This document shows positions 46,177-57,130 of a stretch of DNA of 64,000 bases, piece by piece. Position 1 is the stretch's first letter, and every line of letters begins with the position of its first letter. Source of the DNA: Dryococelus australis (Eukaryota; Arthropoda; Insecta; Phasmatodea; Phasmatidae). The notes beneath the pieces are model-generated. The model was not told the DNA's origin. It made no database searches and saw nothing but the letters and a program-made list of their open reading frames with translations. The DNA lies in contig CM057002.1 in NCBI GenBank assembly GCA_029891345.1, positions 59,572,777-59,636,776 of the forward strand, read 5' to 3'. Both the position numbers and the translations under genes were made by a program.

Positions 46177-46415
46177 TAGGTGGTTCATGGTAAAGCGAGC
46201 ACTTTTAAGCACCCCCCCCCCAACAGGCATTAATCACTATTAAATATGTTATATTGCATCCTTGGACGTTAACTATTGAAATTGGTGAAATTTATACACT
46301 GTGTATATTAGTCACGTGATAATGATATAAAAAAGTGGCGGAAAAAAAAAATCGGCTTAAAGGAAAAATTTACCAGGGTCTTAAAAAGTGCTCACTTTAT
46401 CGTGAACAGCCTTTA
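46177..46415. mobile_element. MITE family C, copy 2
   Basis: Ends taggtggttcatggtaaagc and ctcactttatcgtgaacagc. The interior shares agtggcggaa with copy 1. Confidence 0.8.
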
Positions 46416-46540
46416 TATGTATGTATGCCCGTACATATGCACGCATGTATGTTCGTATGTACGTAAGTATGTACTATATGTACCCAAGCATGTGTGTATT
46501 TACGTATGTACGTAAGTATATGTGTACGTTTACCTATGCA
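46415..46540. repeat. Degenerate TATG/TACG tetranucleotide repeat
   Basis: Words tatgtatg, tgtacgtaagtatg and cgtatgtacgtaag alternate over 120 bp directly after a MITE end. Confidence 0.75.
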
Positions 46541-46938
46541 TAAACATGAACTCCATCGACAAACCTCGGTTGCAGATTTATCACGAAAAAAAGTACGTAT
46601 AAATATGTTAACTAATGGTTTTACTTCCGATTGAGCTGGACTTCAGCCACTAATTTATTGTAAATATTAGAAAAATGATTAAAATACATTATCTAACCAA
46701 TATTTAAATTAACTGGGATTTGGAATCACAGCAAAACCTCTTGTTAGTGTATTTTTTCTTGTTCTTTATGTTTACGTATGTCTACACTATGGTATACCTG
46801 GTTAAGTGTAAGAAAAGGCATTGAAGCCTTCGCTTCGCCAGTAAAAATAAAGTCGAAATAAACAAATAAATAATATTTATAATAAAACAGTTTTTAGGAA
46901 TTTACCTGTGTTACCGTCGTTATTTTGCACTGATTTTT

Positions 46939-47190
46939 GTGGGAGGACTGGATTGTTGATTCACATGTAAAACTCAACAAAATAGTCACGCCGTGTCATT
47001 ATGTTAACTCCTTCAACCACAGGCAAATATGTTATTTACGGCGCTGCCACTAACGAACGTTTTGTGGGAGGACTGGATTGTTGATTCACATGTAAAACTC
47101 AACAAAATAGTCTCGCCGTGTCATTATGTTAACTCCTTCAACCACAGGCAAATATGTTATTTACGGCGCTGCCATTAACGAACGTTTTGT
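46939..47190 (+). repeat. Recent 125-bp tandem duplication
   Basis: gtgggaggactggattgttg starts at 46939 and again at 47064. The two units differ at only two positions noticed (cac/ctc, cac/cat), so the duplication is young. Confidence 0.95.
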
Positions 47191-47403
47191 TTGGGACTAT
47201 ATAGGCCTACATATCACATATCAGTACAAGCACTGTCATATTAGAACCAATAAAAACATGCCTGTGTTTGATATTATTGACTTTAACTGATCACGAGGCT
47301 TAGAAGTGTGGCCTCAACAACGAATGTCGTCTTCCACACGTAGTGGACCTCTTTTTTTCGGCTGTGTGTAGTCTAGGCCATTTAATACACTTCTTGTACA
47401 ACG

Positions 47404-48060
47404 CCTGATATATACAGAGTGTTTCAAAAGTTTACCAACTAATTTAAGCAGCGTAAAGGGGGGCGAGAAAAGAGCAATTTCCGACTATCGGAATCGCGGT
47501 CTCCAAAGTGATCCGATGTCGGTACAAGACAAGGGCCTAAGCTTGTCGGTAACCTTATGAACACACGTGGGACGGACCCCCGTGGAAACCCCGCGTCCAA
47601 GGTCAAGAAACGGGGGCGCGATACGGGCGACGCTAACACGCACCCCCTAGTGCCTTATCGCTCCTACGTACAACGCGTGCAGTGTTTCCGTCGTGACTCT
47701 GTACTGTGCAAATTAGATATGTAACATGGGAGTATTATTATACGCGATGAAAGTCCGTAGATTAAACTACGCCCACGTAATTTTCTCTTGCCACCTAAGG
47801 AAACTGCATAGGCAAGCTTTAAAAATGCGATATTTGACCATTTTCACAAATTTTTTTCTCCAAGATAACACTTAATACGACAAAAGTAAAAAAAATAGCT
47901 AATAGATAATTGTTTTTTATATTGTCTGACAAAAAGTCGTATTTGAAGAACATTTATTTATCGAGATACGCGTATTCGCGGAAACAATTATCTCACAAAA
48001 AATGTGTGTGTGTGGGGGGGGGGGAGGGGCCCATCCCAGTAAACCCCTCCGTTTTCGAGC
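47404..48060 (+). mobile_element. Repeat family E, longest copy
   Basis: Begins around tatacagagtgtttcaaaag and contains all the blocks shared with 41490-41870 and 28879-29365, plus the cgagatacgcgtattcgcgg block near 47958. No conserved frame. The class is unknown. Confidence 0.65.
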
Positions 48061-48488
48061 TATTTGTGCTAAAAATTCAATACAATTTTAATTTCTGCTG
48101 GACCTGTATGTAGGCTATACGCCAAACATTGAACGTGCTATGGTTGCGGCAATCAAGGGGCAATAGTTCTGAGAACTATGTCATTTACAATTGATCTAAA
48201 ACAATTTCCCTTGGAACGTTATCTGTTTGTGTCTAATTTTCATGCCCTGATATTTGCGACTGCCACACAAATGAAAGTTATCAAAGTCCATGTTGAAAAA
48301 AGAGACGCGGTCCCTTTAATTTTTCGTTAACTCTACTGTACACAAAAGGTTAGGTTAGGTTTGGAGGTACCTACTATTGAATTTCTTAACAAAATTTTTC
48401 TGTTGCTGCGTATTATTGTGAACGCGTCGATCTTCAAGCCCTGAAAGTCAATAGTGTGAAACTTAAAGGAAACAAATGAATCCTATTA

Positions 48489-48716
48489 TAGGCTGTTCAC
48501 GGTCAATTGAGCACTTCTTAAGGCCTTGCAAAATTTTTCCTTTCAATTAATTTATACGCCACTTTTTAATGTAAACAGTGAAATATGACTAATAAACACA
48601 GTGTGTACATATCGTCACTTTCAATAGTTAACGTCTGAGACTGCAATAAAATGTATTTATTAGGGGTTAATGCCTTTCCTGAGAGCATTAAAAAGTGCTC
48701 ACTTTACCGTGAACAG

Positions 48717-48720
<4 letters not shown>
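48489..48720. mobile_element. MITE family C/B-like copy
   Basis: Ends taggctgttcacggtcaatt and ctcactttaccgtgaacagc. The interior shares acacagtgtgtacat and gtctgagactgcaataaaat with family B. It runs directly into a TA array. Confidence 0.82.

Positions 48721-48799
<79 letters not shown>
48719..48799. repeat. (TA)n microsatellite, about 40 units
   Basis: Uninterrupted TA run abutting a MITE terminus. The Ile-Tyr repeat frames over it are artefacts. Confidence 0.98.
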
Positions 48800-48802
<3 letters not shown>

Positions 48803-49018
48803 AGGACGAGCTCTGTCTGTCTGCCCGTCCCTCATTAAAATTTCTAAGTCCCTTAAAACTCAACAAAAGTTCTTCAAGTTTTGCAGAGCGAATCCTCAGG
48901 GTCAAATACAGGCCAAGTTCGAATTTCAACAAGATCAGATTACGCAATCATGACTTTTGACATTGAAAACTCATTTTTTAATTAATTTTTCCTATGAAAG
49001 TGTTGTATTTAATGCATA

Positions 49019-49505
49019 TAGTCCATTCACTCTTTCTTCGGCCTTTTGGAATCGAACCTTTGAAAAATCTCCCTAGGCGTAATATGTCAACCCGTTTTTC
49101 CAATAACTTGTATCCCACCAATATTTAACACTGTGATTAACTTTTTAGAGTACTGTATTATTGAATAAATGAAACTTTACCTTAGTATCTTATATAACTT
49201 GTAATATTTATTTCGTATTAAATACGAATTAACAACAGCGAGTGCAGCGACGTGTTGGCAATGGCCGGTAAGAAATAGTTCACAGTTATAATATTTTTAA
49301 ACCTCGTTTTATGTATACTATTTGAAAGTAAAACGTTGCCAATTAATATATTTGTATTGTTAGGTAGCACTGACGGAAACACATTTCATTGCTGCAGTTA
49401 AAAATATTCGCGCGAATTCCCGTGTGTAGGCTGGTTTTTTTTTTTCCGTCCGGAATAAAGGTTCAATAAGTGAAGCAGAGCGTGTCTCTCTCGTTATCTC
49501 TGTCT

Positions 49506-49543
<38 letters not shown>

Positions 49544-50797
49544 GAAGATTGTACCACCTGTGTAGGAAAGGTATACATTTTGTTATTTCTAATTTCAGCA
49601 CATCTCATACTAATTACAGCAACAGTAATGATGTCTGAGATTGTAATTTGCAACTGAAACGAGATTTTATTGTTTAAATACCTATTATATGTTATTTAGA
49701 TGCAACGACATATTTTAGATGCGATGGCGCGACACAACTCGTTTGCGCGACACTTACAAATCCAGCAGGTTGGCAGACGTGGTGTTTAAAGCGTTCCCAA
49801 TATGGCGGCAGCGGATGACATACAATGACACGGCATGTTTCTCAATGAAGCGTCAAGTTCGTACTCATGTTTTTTAAACATCCTACGGAAGTTACAATGT
49901 TGTGATAAATATGTGGTTCTACGGCATAGTGAAATGTGTTGTGATCGTTGCGTATGAAAGGGCGTGGTGGCTGCGTTGTAATCGTTACGCAGGCCAGGTG
50001 TGTGTTGATTTCAAATATGTGCAAAATTTATACTTTTTAACCATGAAATGAAGTTATGACGAAATTAATTTTTTACCTTCACGTCTGTTTATCACAACGT
50101 TGTACCTTTGCGCTAGGTGTTTGAAAAACAATTGTGTAACGAGTTTACGTCTCTGTGATTTGAATGTCTGCAACAATCCCAACGAAATACTAAGCCCGCC
50201 CAGATAAATTTAAATAAATAATAAAATAAACCTGCAAACCAGTAAGTACCAATGCATGTAAATATTAGCGGAATAAATGTTAAGGTAGGCCTATGTGTTT
50301 GCATGTTCACCACTATCTTTTACGTTTGTCGATGTAGTACAATAAATAAGCGACACGAGTTGCGTGCTTGAATTTACTTCGTCGTTTTGTTGGACTGGTT
50401 GTCCCTTCGTTTTAATTTTTATTCCAAACACATATTAATAACAACAGGTTAAATACTACTGATGTTTAGGCCACAGTTGAAACAATCACTGTCGTGGCAA
50501 AATATTAATGTTTATTATTTGTAACGTTCTATATCGCGTGTAACAAATAGTTATAAATCTGACCTAAATATTGTTATAGGCCTACATTGTGAACATTCGT
50601 AGGAAATGGTTTCTGCAATATGACATAATTCTTTGAACAGTTGTAAACAGCAACCAACGGATTTGACAGTTATAAAAGTAGAAGTCACGTGGCAGTGTTT
50701 ATGTTTACGTGTAGCGGAAGGATACGTAATCAGTAACCAAAAGTAGAAATTTGGCAGGGCTTTAGAAAAGGCCGAAGTTATCGTGAATCAACTATAG
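49019..50797. mobile_element. Possible MITE family D split by about 1.35 kb
   Basis: 49019-49295 matches the left part of 44693-45082 (cattcactctttcttcggcc, ctttgaaaaatctccctagg, aagaaatagtt), and 50680-50797 the right part, ending aaggccgaagttatcgtgaa. What lies between (including a (CT)n at 49510-49540) is not recognised. Confidence 0.4.
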
Positions 50798-50882
50798 ATA
50801 TACTTGCATAGATATATGAAGGTAATGGCATATCATTTTGGTTTACTCTAAATGTCTCGCTTCAATGTTGCGTTAATCAAGT

Positions 50883-50957
50883 GAGGTCACAGTGGTCAAG
50901 TGGCTAGAGCGATTCCAAGTGGGGCCACAGTGGCCCAATGGATAGAGAAATATCATG
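50883..50957 (+). repeat. Pair of tRNA-like A-box heads
   Basis: aggtcacagtggtcaagtgg and ggggccacagtggcccaatg, each followed by atagag/ctagag, about 43 bp apart; same pattern as 25871-25985. Confidence 0.5.
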
Positions 50958-51196
50958 TGTTTTTTTTTCCAGTCTTTATATGATAACCAAATTTTTTCAC
51001 ATTGTAAATATTCTAGGCACGTGACCATACTGAAAAAACAGTCACGGGTTAACCCCTAGTTGCAGATAATGGACTGCTTCCTTCCATGCGTTTTTAGATA
51101 GAAAGATGGTTAAGTATCAAGAGAAGACAGCATGCAGTAACTTTGCGAGTTGTAAATTAGTTAATAATATGCTTTACGTCCCACAGCATTAGGAGG

Positions 51197-51532
51197 TTGG
51201 GGCCGGGTTGTTTGGACAATAAGTTCGACTTTCACGCTCACGTCAATTACTCCCTCGCCTCTAGAACCACCACGTACAATTTACGCGTGTTTGTAGCTGA
51301 AGAGAAAATACAATTATGTCTCAGGATTTCCTGCTGTAACCCCACTCTTACACTGAAAGTTAAAAAAATATTAAATAACTCGTGTTTCATGGCATTACGT
51401 TCGTTCACTGGAGTCATTGTTGTTAACAACGATCGTGAAAATACCATAATAAGCTATTCTGAAGGCAATTCTCAGATGCATAAAGAATTTACTAAAAAAT
51501 TGGGAAAATATGGGTGTCATTATCTTCAGTAA
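51197..51532 (+). CDS. Unrecognised 111-codon open frame, doubtful
   Basis: An ATG-initiated frame of mixed, not low-complexity, composition with TAA at its end. No motif, signal peptide or membrane segment is evident, and no repeat family of this window covers it. Nothing around it (no promoter, splice partner or neighbouring frame) supports a gene; a chance frame is as likely as a small gene or exon. A (GT)n run follows at 51637-51679. Confidence 0.12.
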   Translation: MGPGCLDNKFDFHAHVNYSLASRTTTYNLRVFVAEEKIQLCLRISCCNPTLTLKVKKILNNSCFMALRSFTGVIVVNNDRENTIISYSEGNSQMHKEFTKKLGKYGCHYLQ

Positions 51533-51634
51533 GATGCCATAAAAGGGTTTGATTGCAACGTGAAATCCTACGCTCTTTCGTTTTCTGCTAGAAGAAAATT
51601 AAGCAGAGTAGTTATAAAGGCGAACGTTCATTTT

Positions 51635-51636
<2 letters not shown>

Positions 51637-51674
<38 letters not shown>

Positions 51675-51679
51675 GTGTG
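51637..51679. repeat. (GT)n microsatellite
   Basis: About 20 GT units with one interruption. Confidence 0.95.
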
Positions 51680-51684
51680 GATGT

Positions 51685-52490
51685 CAAATTTATCTCCATA
51701 CTCCATTCGCTCACATGATCTCGAAGCATCTTTAAATACTCCCTCACATAATCTTAACCTTGGTGCACACTATACAGGCTGTTCACAAATAACACCGACC
51801 CATTCCGGCAAGCAATTTCCTCTAAGAAATTTAAATAAAATACTACAATTACATGAGATATAGCTCAGCAAAGTTACTATACTAAGGCACATACAAGCCT
51901 TTAAAAGATAACTTAATAGACCGTTTCAAGGTTAATAACACAAAACATGATTAACTTGGCACTCGGCGTGCATGCATGGAATACCATTAAAATAAAATAC
52001 ATATCTAAAGCAAATACCATCTTTAGGTCAACGAAGTAATTCGGATTTCCTCCCTAGTGTTGCTTGAAATTTTGCTAACCGCTATGACCATAAAATTTCC
52101 ATGACAGATGATGAATAATCACATCATAAGTAAAACTGTCTTGTTATTACGCTAGACTGCACCATTTTCGAGATGGGGATAAATTTTACTCATTAATGTC
52201 TCTCTAAAACGGCGCGGTATAGCAAAATAACACACGGCAACTTATGTTAGTTTTAGCACGTGTAGCTATCGGGACAGCATTATGACTGCGTTATAAAAAT
52301 TGACACTGGAACCCGACCTATTTTTCGTCGCATTGTTTGTTCTTGTGCACGCCGCGTTGTGCTGGGAGAATAGCTACGAATGATATGTAAGGAAATAAAA
52401 TTATAGTCTGGTGCTTTACCGTTATGAATTAAAAAAACAGGTCTGATGGCTGCTAAACATAAAACTTCCAAAATGATTCATTTTTTAATT
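51685..52490. other. No gene seen
   Basis: No recognisable content. caggctgttcacaaataaca near 51777 recalls a MITE end but lacks the rest. Confidence 0.5.
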
Positions 52491-52491
52491 T

Positions 52492-52528
52492 CTGAACATC
52501 CTCGGGCGGGATGCCCGAGGATGTTCAG
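52492..52528. repeat. Perfect 16-bp stem, 5-base loop hairpin
   Basis: ctgaacatcctcgggc, loop gggat, then the exact complement. Preceded by a T run (52479-52485). No transcript or gene association is visible. Confidence 0.9.
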
Positions 52529-52724
52529 ATGCAAGCTTTACATCTTCCTGCCGCACGGCAGTCTATATATGTCCTTATCGTCTCTGCACTGGAAATCATG
52601 AGCGAACGGTCATCGCGTGTAGTGGTCGTCATGGTTTTGCCACAGAGTCCCGCAGCTAAAATTCCATCGAGGCTGAATTAATTCGGTAAGTCTGGAATCA
52701 AACGGAGGATTTTGGATTACAGTT

Positions 52725-53061
52725 CATTACTACCAATTTTTCTAAAGCTCTGCTAATGTTATCCTTTGAGGATATTCCTCCATCTCATGTAAACAAAGCT
52801 TAAACCAAGTATAGAAAAGCACACCTAAGGGACAACGCACCGCTTTCGTTCGCATTCAGTTTAATAATGTTTTGCACCAGAAATATTTCGTACTAGGCAT
52901 TGTCAGCATTTATTATAAAAATGAAATATTGTAAATTGCAGATCAAGTATAAGTAAAAGTTAAATTTAACCAAAAAATACATCTATGTTGTCAGAAGTAT
53001 AGAACGCTTGTGATACAAGATATATTTCGGAAACAACCAGGTTTGATTCAAAATGTGTGAA
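52725..53061. mobile_element. MITE family D fragment
   Basis: Shares cagttcattactacc, agaaaagcacacctaaggg, caacgcaccgctttcgttcg and aaatttaacc with other D copies. It stops at a SINE. Confidence 0.65.
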
Positions 53062-53303
53062 TGAGTGAGCGAGTGAAGAGATTTGGGTGACTCTTAACAG
53101 CTAGGTCTTGAGAGCCGATGAGGGTGATCGAGGGGAGTATGAAGCAGCACCGAGATGAAAGGGCAAGAGAAACGGGAGATCTCCGAGAAAACCCGTCCCT
53201 CACGATTCCCACTTGCGAAAATTCGGAGTGACCCGACCGGGGACTGACCCCGATTCGCCTCGGTGGGAGGCGAGCAGGCTAACCGCTCAGCAACCGCGGC
53301 CCC
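53062..53303 (-). mobile_element. tRNA-derived SINE, copy 5
   Basis: Minus-strand head GGGGCCGCGGTTGCTGAGCG with B box GGTCAGTCCCC (weakened) and the family body to 53062. It directly follows a family D MITE, as does copy 3. Confidence 0.88.
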
Positions 53304-53356
53304 TGCAAAATGCGTGCAGATAACACAAATAGACAATAGTGTGTACCAGACTTATA

Positions 53357-53485
53357 TAAGCTATGCACGATAAAATGAGCACTTTTGAAAGCCCTGCTTA
53401 AAATCTATTTGCATGGACGTTGTGTATTCTTCCGCCGTATGGAAGATTAACATCGTCATGTTCACTTTATCGTGAACAGCCTTTA
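53357..53485 (-). mobile_element. MITE family A, internally deleted
   Basis: Both ends (taagctatgcacgataaaat, ctttatcgtgaacagccttt) are present, but only about 130 bp remain; the centre of the element is gone. Confidence 0.85.
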
Positions 53486-53489
53486 CTAA

Positions 53490-54795
53490 TTTTTAAATTA
53501 CTGGGGTCGCTACAAGATCGAGTTGCAATGTCCACTTCCTTATCAAGACGGCCTCACTGATGCAAAGCCCATATCGATTGATACTGCAAGTTTCTAGATG
53601 TCACACTTAAGTGTTTTAAACAAAAGTAATGTATAGTTACCAATAGTTTGCAGTGGCAAGTTATGGTACGCAATTAATGGAGCACTTCTGAAATCCATGC
53701 TTCTGAAATCCATGCTTAGTTTTTTTCCGTCTTTCACCTGACTCTGTATCATTTTGCCGAATATAAAAAAAAAGATAAACATTTCCCACTATTTAAGTGA
53801 GTAATGTTCCTCTACTGATCGCTAGAAAATTATATATATTTTTGAAAACAAAGGTATGATTATATTATGGCAAATTTCGGTTCAGTCATAAATATTGTAT
53901 TTTTAATTAGAAAAAAAAAACGCGAGGCCTGAGTTCCATCGGAAACGAAGCTGAAGATAGAGGCGTCGTCTCCATTTTCACCTACAAGGTCCATGTTTTT
54001 TTTTTTTTTTTGTGAATGAGACGGTGGCGTCTCATATTGCATGGAAAAATACCAGCCCGGCTGCACGTTGTAAGGAGTTTCCTTATAGGCAGTCTCAACG
54101 AGGTACTTTATTATGCCTAATTTTCAACACACATGTATGGTTATTAAAATTTTGTAAACATATTTTATTAACTTTATTTGAATGATTTAATCAATATTCT
54201 TTTATATGTACCGTTAATTAATATGTATTTTCACGTATTGTAATTTATTTAAATCAGCCAATGTTAATTATGTAAAAAAAAAAACATCACTGCAACTTTT
54301 ATCCACACACTACTAGATTGACAGTTTAGATGCATAATTTTTATGATGGAAATCAATGTTTAAATAGTGTGTTATCTGTTTCTCACTGGTAAGAGATATA
54401 TGAAAGTGTTCCCAGCAGAAAAAAAACAAATTAAATGGTTTTGGAGATTGTGACAATGCAGATGTGATTTGTTTTTTTGGAAGGACTTGACTGAAAATTT
54501 TATGTGGTATGAAAAGATTCTAAGGAAGGAACAAATGGCCTCCATGCATAAGTTGCACGTGTGACTGATGTGTCTGATGTTAATTGAATTTTATGAAGAG
54601 GTTTCAGTATTGAGGCAGAGAAGTATTATGTGCCGCTGCTAGACACACCGGAGAGTATCTACCTGCAGGAGATTTATTCATTATGCATTTCCCGGTTGGT
54701 GTTCTGGTGCAGTTTGGCATACCAACTATTAAGTCTTAAGATCTGCAAAATTATTCAAGTACAACGTTTCTATAGTAATTAACCAGTCAACATTT
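53490..54795. other. No gene seen
   Basis: AT-rich, with A and T runs. Confidence 0.5.
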
Positions 54796-54799
54796 TATT

Positions 54800-54965
54800 A
54801 ACCTTGAAGTTGTATATTGTATTTTAATAATATGGCAAGCCCAGTGGTCTGAGGATGTAGTACTAAATTACCAATATCAATTTTACTAACCTTGAAGTTG
54901 TATATTGTATTTTAATAATATGGCAAGTCCAGTGGTCTGAGGATGTAGTACTAAATTACCAATAT
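54800..54965 (+). repeat. Recent 88-bp tandem duplication
   Basis: accttgaagttgtatattgt begins at 54801 and 54889, with near-identical units. Confidence 0.93.
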
Positions 54966-54969
54966 AAAT

Positions 54970-56100
54970 TTTAAACGAATCTTCACCTCTACTAATGAAC
55001 TATGCCTGGTTATCCTCGTGAAAACTATTCAGAATATGCTTAGGTTTAAGTTGGTAGTCAAATAATACGCTTTTAATTCATCAGAGCTATTGTGTGATTA
55101 CTTTAGGAAAATCATTTGTTTCTTTTATCACAGATTAATTTTGAAGTTACTAATTTTCTCTGAGAACTGACAGCAGAATCCTTAAATATTAAATGTCTTC
55201 TGTTGAGAAAGGTTTTAAATATGATGCATATGAATAGTGAATGAGATTTTCCATTACTTCTTTTATTATATTTTCTTATGTTTTCTTCAAATTGTTTCCT
55301 TGTGTTATGTTAGCAGTGAGTATTTATTTTTATGCAATCTATGATAGTCTGTGTATATTAATCAATTATTCTGATCATGACAAAAAAAAAGTATATATTG
55401 TTATGATTTGTGCTGATTTCCACACGCACATTATTTTAATTTGACTACACATATTTATATTCATTGCGTTATACCGGCTCAAGATATATACTATTTTCTG
55501 TAAAGTTGATCTGTTCCAACACACCATCATTTTAGAAATATCGCCAAAACAAGCGTGGGGCATGCACAGTAGTTGTGTGTGCACATAAGTGAGCTATTAC
55601 TCTATTAACGGTCCTAGTTGACTGCCTTTGCCTCGATATCGCACTGTTGCGTCAGCCCGCCGGCTTGCTAAAGTGCACGACGCAAAACCATCGTTTCACG
55701 GCGAAATTATTAAGAGAATTACATATGAAAGACTTAAAGACTTATAAGCTAACTGTTACTTACACGATCCAGTAGTGTGAAAATTTACGAACGGTAACGA
55801 ATACGCGAAGTTCGCTTGTAGATCCCGGTAGGTACATCCAACTGGCATAACAGCTAGTAGTAGGAACATGCCGATATCAGATACAAAGGCATGCTGCCTT
55901 TATAGATATCGAAGGGTTAAATTGATTGAAAGGGTTAAGTAAATCGAAATGGCTACATGTATTGAAAGGGTTAATTTTTAATCCCATTAAATCCGATCAA
56001 AATTTTTTAAATCCGATTTAATTATTTTAATCAGATTTTTTGTGTTTGTTGCAAGAGTGTACTAAGGGCCAAATTTATTATTTCCTTTCTTTATTTTTGG
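54970..56100. other. No gene seen; left flank of the viral insertion
   Basis: No recognisable coding region. tgaaagggttaa repeats three times at 55905-55975. No terminal inverted repeat of the viral element could be identified. Confidence 0.4.
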
Positions 56101-56103
56101 GGG

Positions 56104-56500
56104 TTGGGGAGCAGCTCTGGTCATTGTGATCATTTAGTACTTGTGGACACCAGGATATTGATACATAGAACTCGTTTGAAATATATTACATCAGCGCTGT
56201 TATTAATTCGAAATAATAGTATATTTTTTAAGTCGCGTATCTCCCAACAGCATCTACAAGCAGTGTCACTCCCAACCCCAAAAAAATTACACTTATGCCA
56301 CATACGTTTTCAAATTTAAGTCTATCTGGATGTTCCAACAGCAACATAATAACACAAGTTTTTCCACATGAAAAAGGACCACTTATTATACAAAATATAA
56401 TTGATGGTAAAATAATGCCATGTTTCTGTTCAATTACATTTTCTTTCGTATTTACAATTACCAGTAGATGTACATTTTGTTTTATAACCTTCATTTCCAC
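56104..56500 (-). pseudogene. Polinton/adintovirus-type packaging ATPase fragment
   Basis: FtsK/HerA-type ATPases pump DNA into the capsid. The minus-strand frame (56500 down to 56228) contains a Walker A-like loop ISGPFSCGKT preceded by LPSIIFCII and followed by LEHPDRLKFENV, the spacing seen in Polinton ATPases. Beyond FENV the frame is lost; a further piece (INNSADVI near 56190) continues in another frame. Walker B and the rest of the protein are not found. It diverges from the phospholipase gene across a TAATG-rich spacer. Family attribution rests on a short region. Confidence 0.65.
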
Positions 56501-56517
56501 ACAATTAGACAGTATAA

Positions 56518-56735
56518 CATAATGTTAAGTAACATAATGTACTAACATATCATACCATACTAACATAATGTAATATACCAATTAAATATAATGTAATGTA
56601 TCATAATGTACTAACATAACATAATGTAATGTAATGTACTAATGTAATGTAATGTATCATAATGTACTAATGTAACATACTGTAATCTACTAACACAACA
56701 TACTAATGTAATACATTAACGTAACAGACTAACAT
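56518..56735. repeat. Degenerate taatgtaa/cataatgtac repeat between divergent viral genes
   Basis: Words aatgtaatgta, cataatgtactaa and aacataatg alternate over about 215 bp between the ATPase fragment and the phospholipase gene. Confidence 0.85.
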
Positions 56736-56742
56736 AAAAAAC

Positions 56743-56778
56743 TATAAATGCAAGTGTATATATAGGTTCGCATTCAGC
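56743..56778 (+). promoter_or_regulatory. TATA box and arthropod-type initiator before the PLA2-like gene
   Basis: TATAAATG at 56743-56750 lies 31 bp upstream of TCAG (56774-56777), an arthropod initiator core, and a start codon follows at 56787. Spacing is what RNA polymerase II promoters use. Confidence 0.5.
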
Positions 56779-56786
56779 TGAAAATA

Positions 56787-57122
56787 ATGGCTTGTACTGA
56801 ACGCATCAAAAAAGGAAGCTGTGTATTTGATACATTGATTAATAAATTACCATTTGAATTGCGTATACTGAAATACAGCTATTGCGGACCAGGTAGTAAA
56901 CTTGAAAAACATTTGGCGTGGAACGATCAAGGAATAAACTCTCTGGATAGTGCTTGTAAAGGACACAATATAGTTTATGATCGAACAAACGATTTGAAAA
57001 AAATACATATAGCAGATACAATTCTAGCCCATAACGCAGCAAATATATGGAAGAATCGATCTACATCAATAGGTGAAAAGTTAGACGCATGGGTTGTTGA
57101 CAAAGTCATGCACACAAAGTGA
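56787..57122 (+). CDS. Viral phospholipase A2-like protein (open frame)
   Basis: A 111-codon frame, uninterrupted. Residues ~31-60 carry a PLA2-like pattern: YCGPGSKLEKH (calcium-loop-like YxGPG) and DSACKGHNIVYDR, the D-x-AC-x-x-H helix. In active enzymes the His is followed by Asp (HD); here it is HN, so activity is doubtful. Small PLA2-fold proteins of this type occur in parvoviral capsids and in Polinton/adintovirus-like elements, where they are thought to help the particle cross membranes. The position directly before a small virion protein and the protease supports the second assignment. It is the first of a co-oriented run of viral genes and has its own TATA box. Expression is unknown. 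Confidence 0.75.
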   Translation: MACTERIKKGSCVFDTLINKLPFELRILKYSYCGPGSKLEKHLAWNDQGINSLDSACKGHNIVYDRTNDLKKIHIADTILAHNAANIWKNRSTSIGEKLDAWVVDKVMHTK

Positions 57123-57130
57123 AGAGAGGC

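Noticed and set aside
48651-48953. Ile-Tyr repeat proteins on both strands
   Set aside because: Translation of a TA microsatellite.
51197-51532. A confident cellular gene
   Set aside because: Only an unrecognised single frame; kept in the list at low confidence because no repeat explains it.
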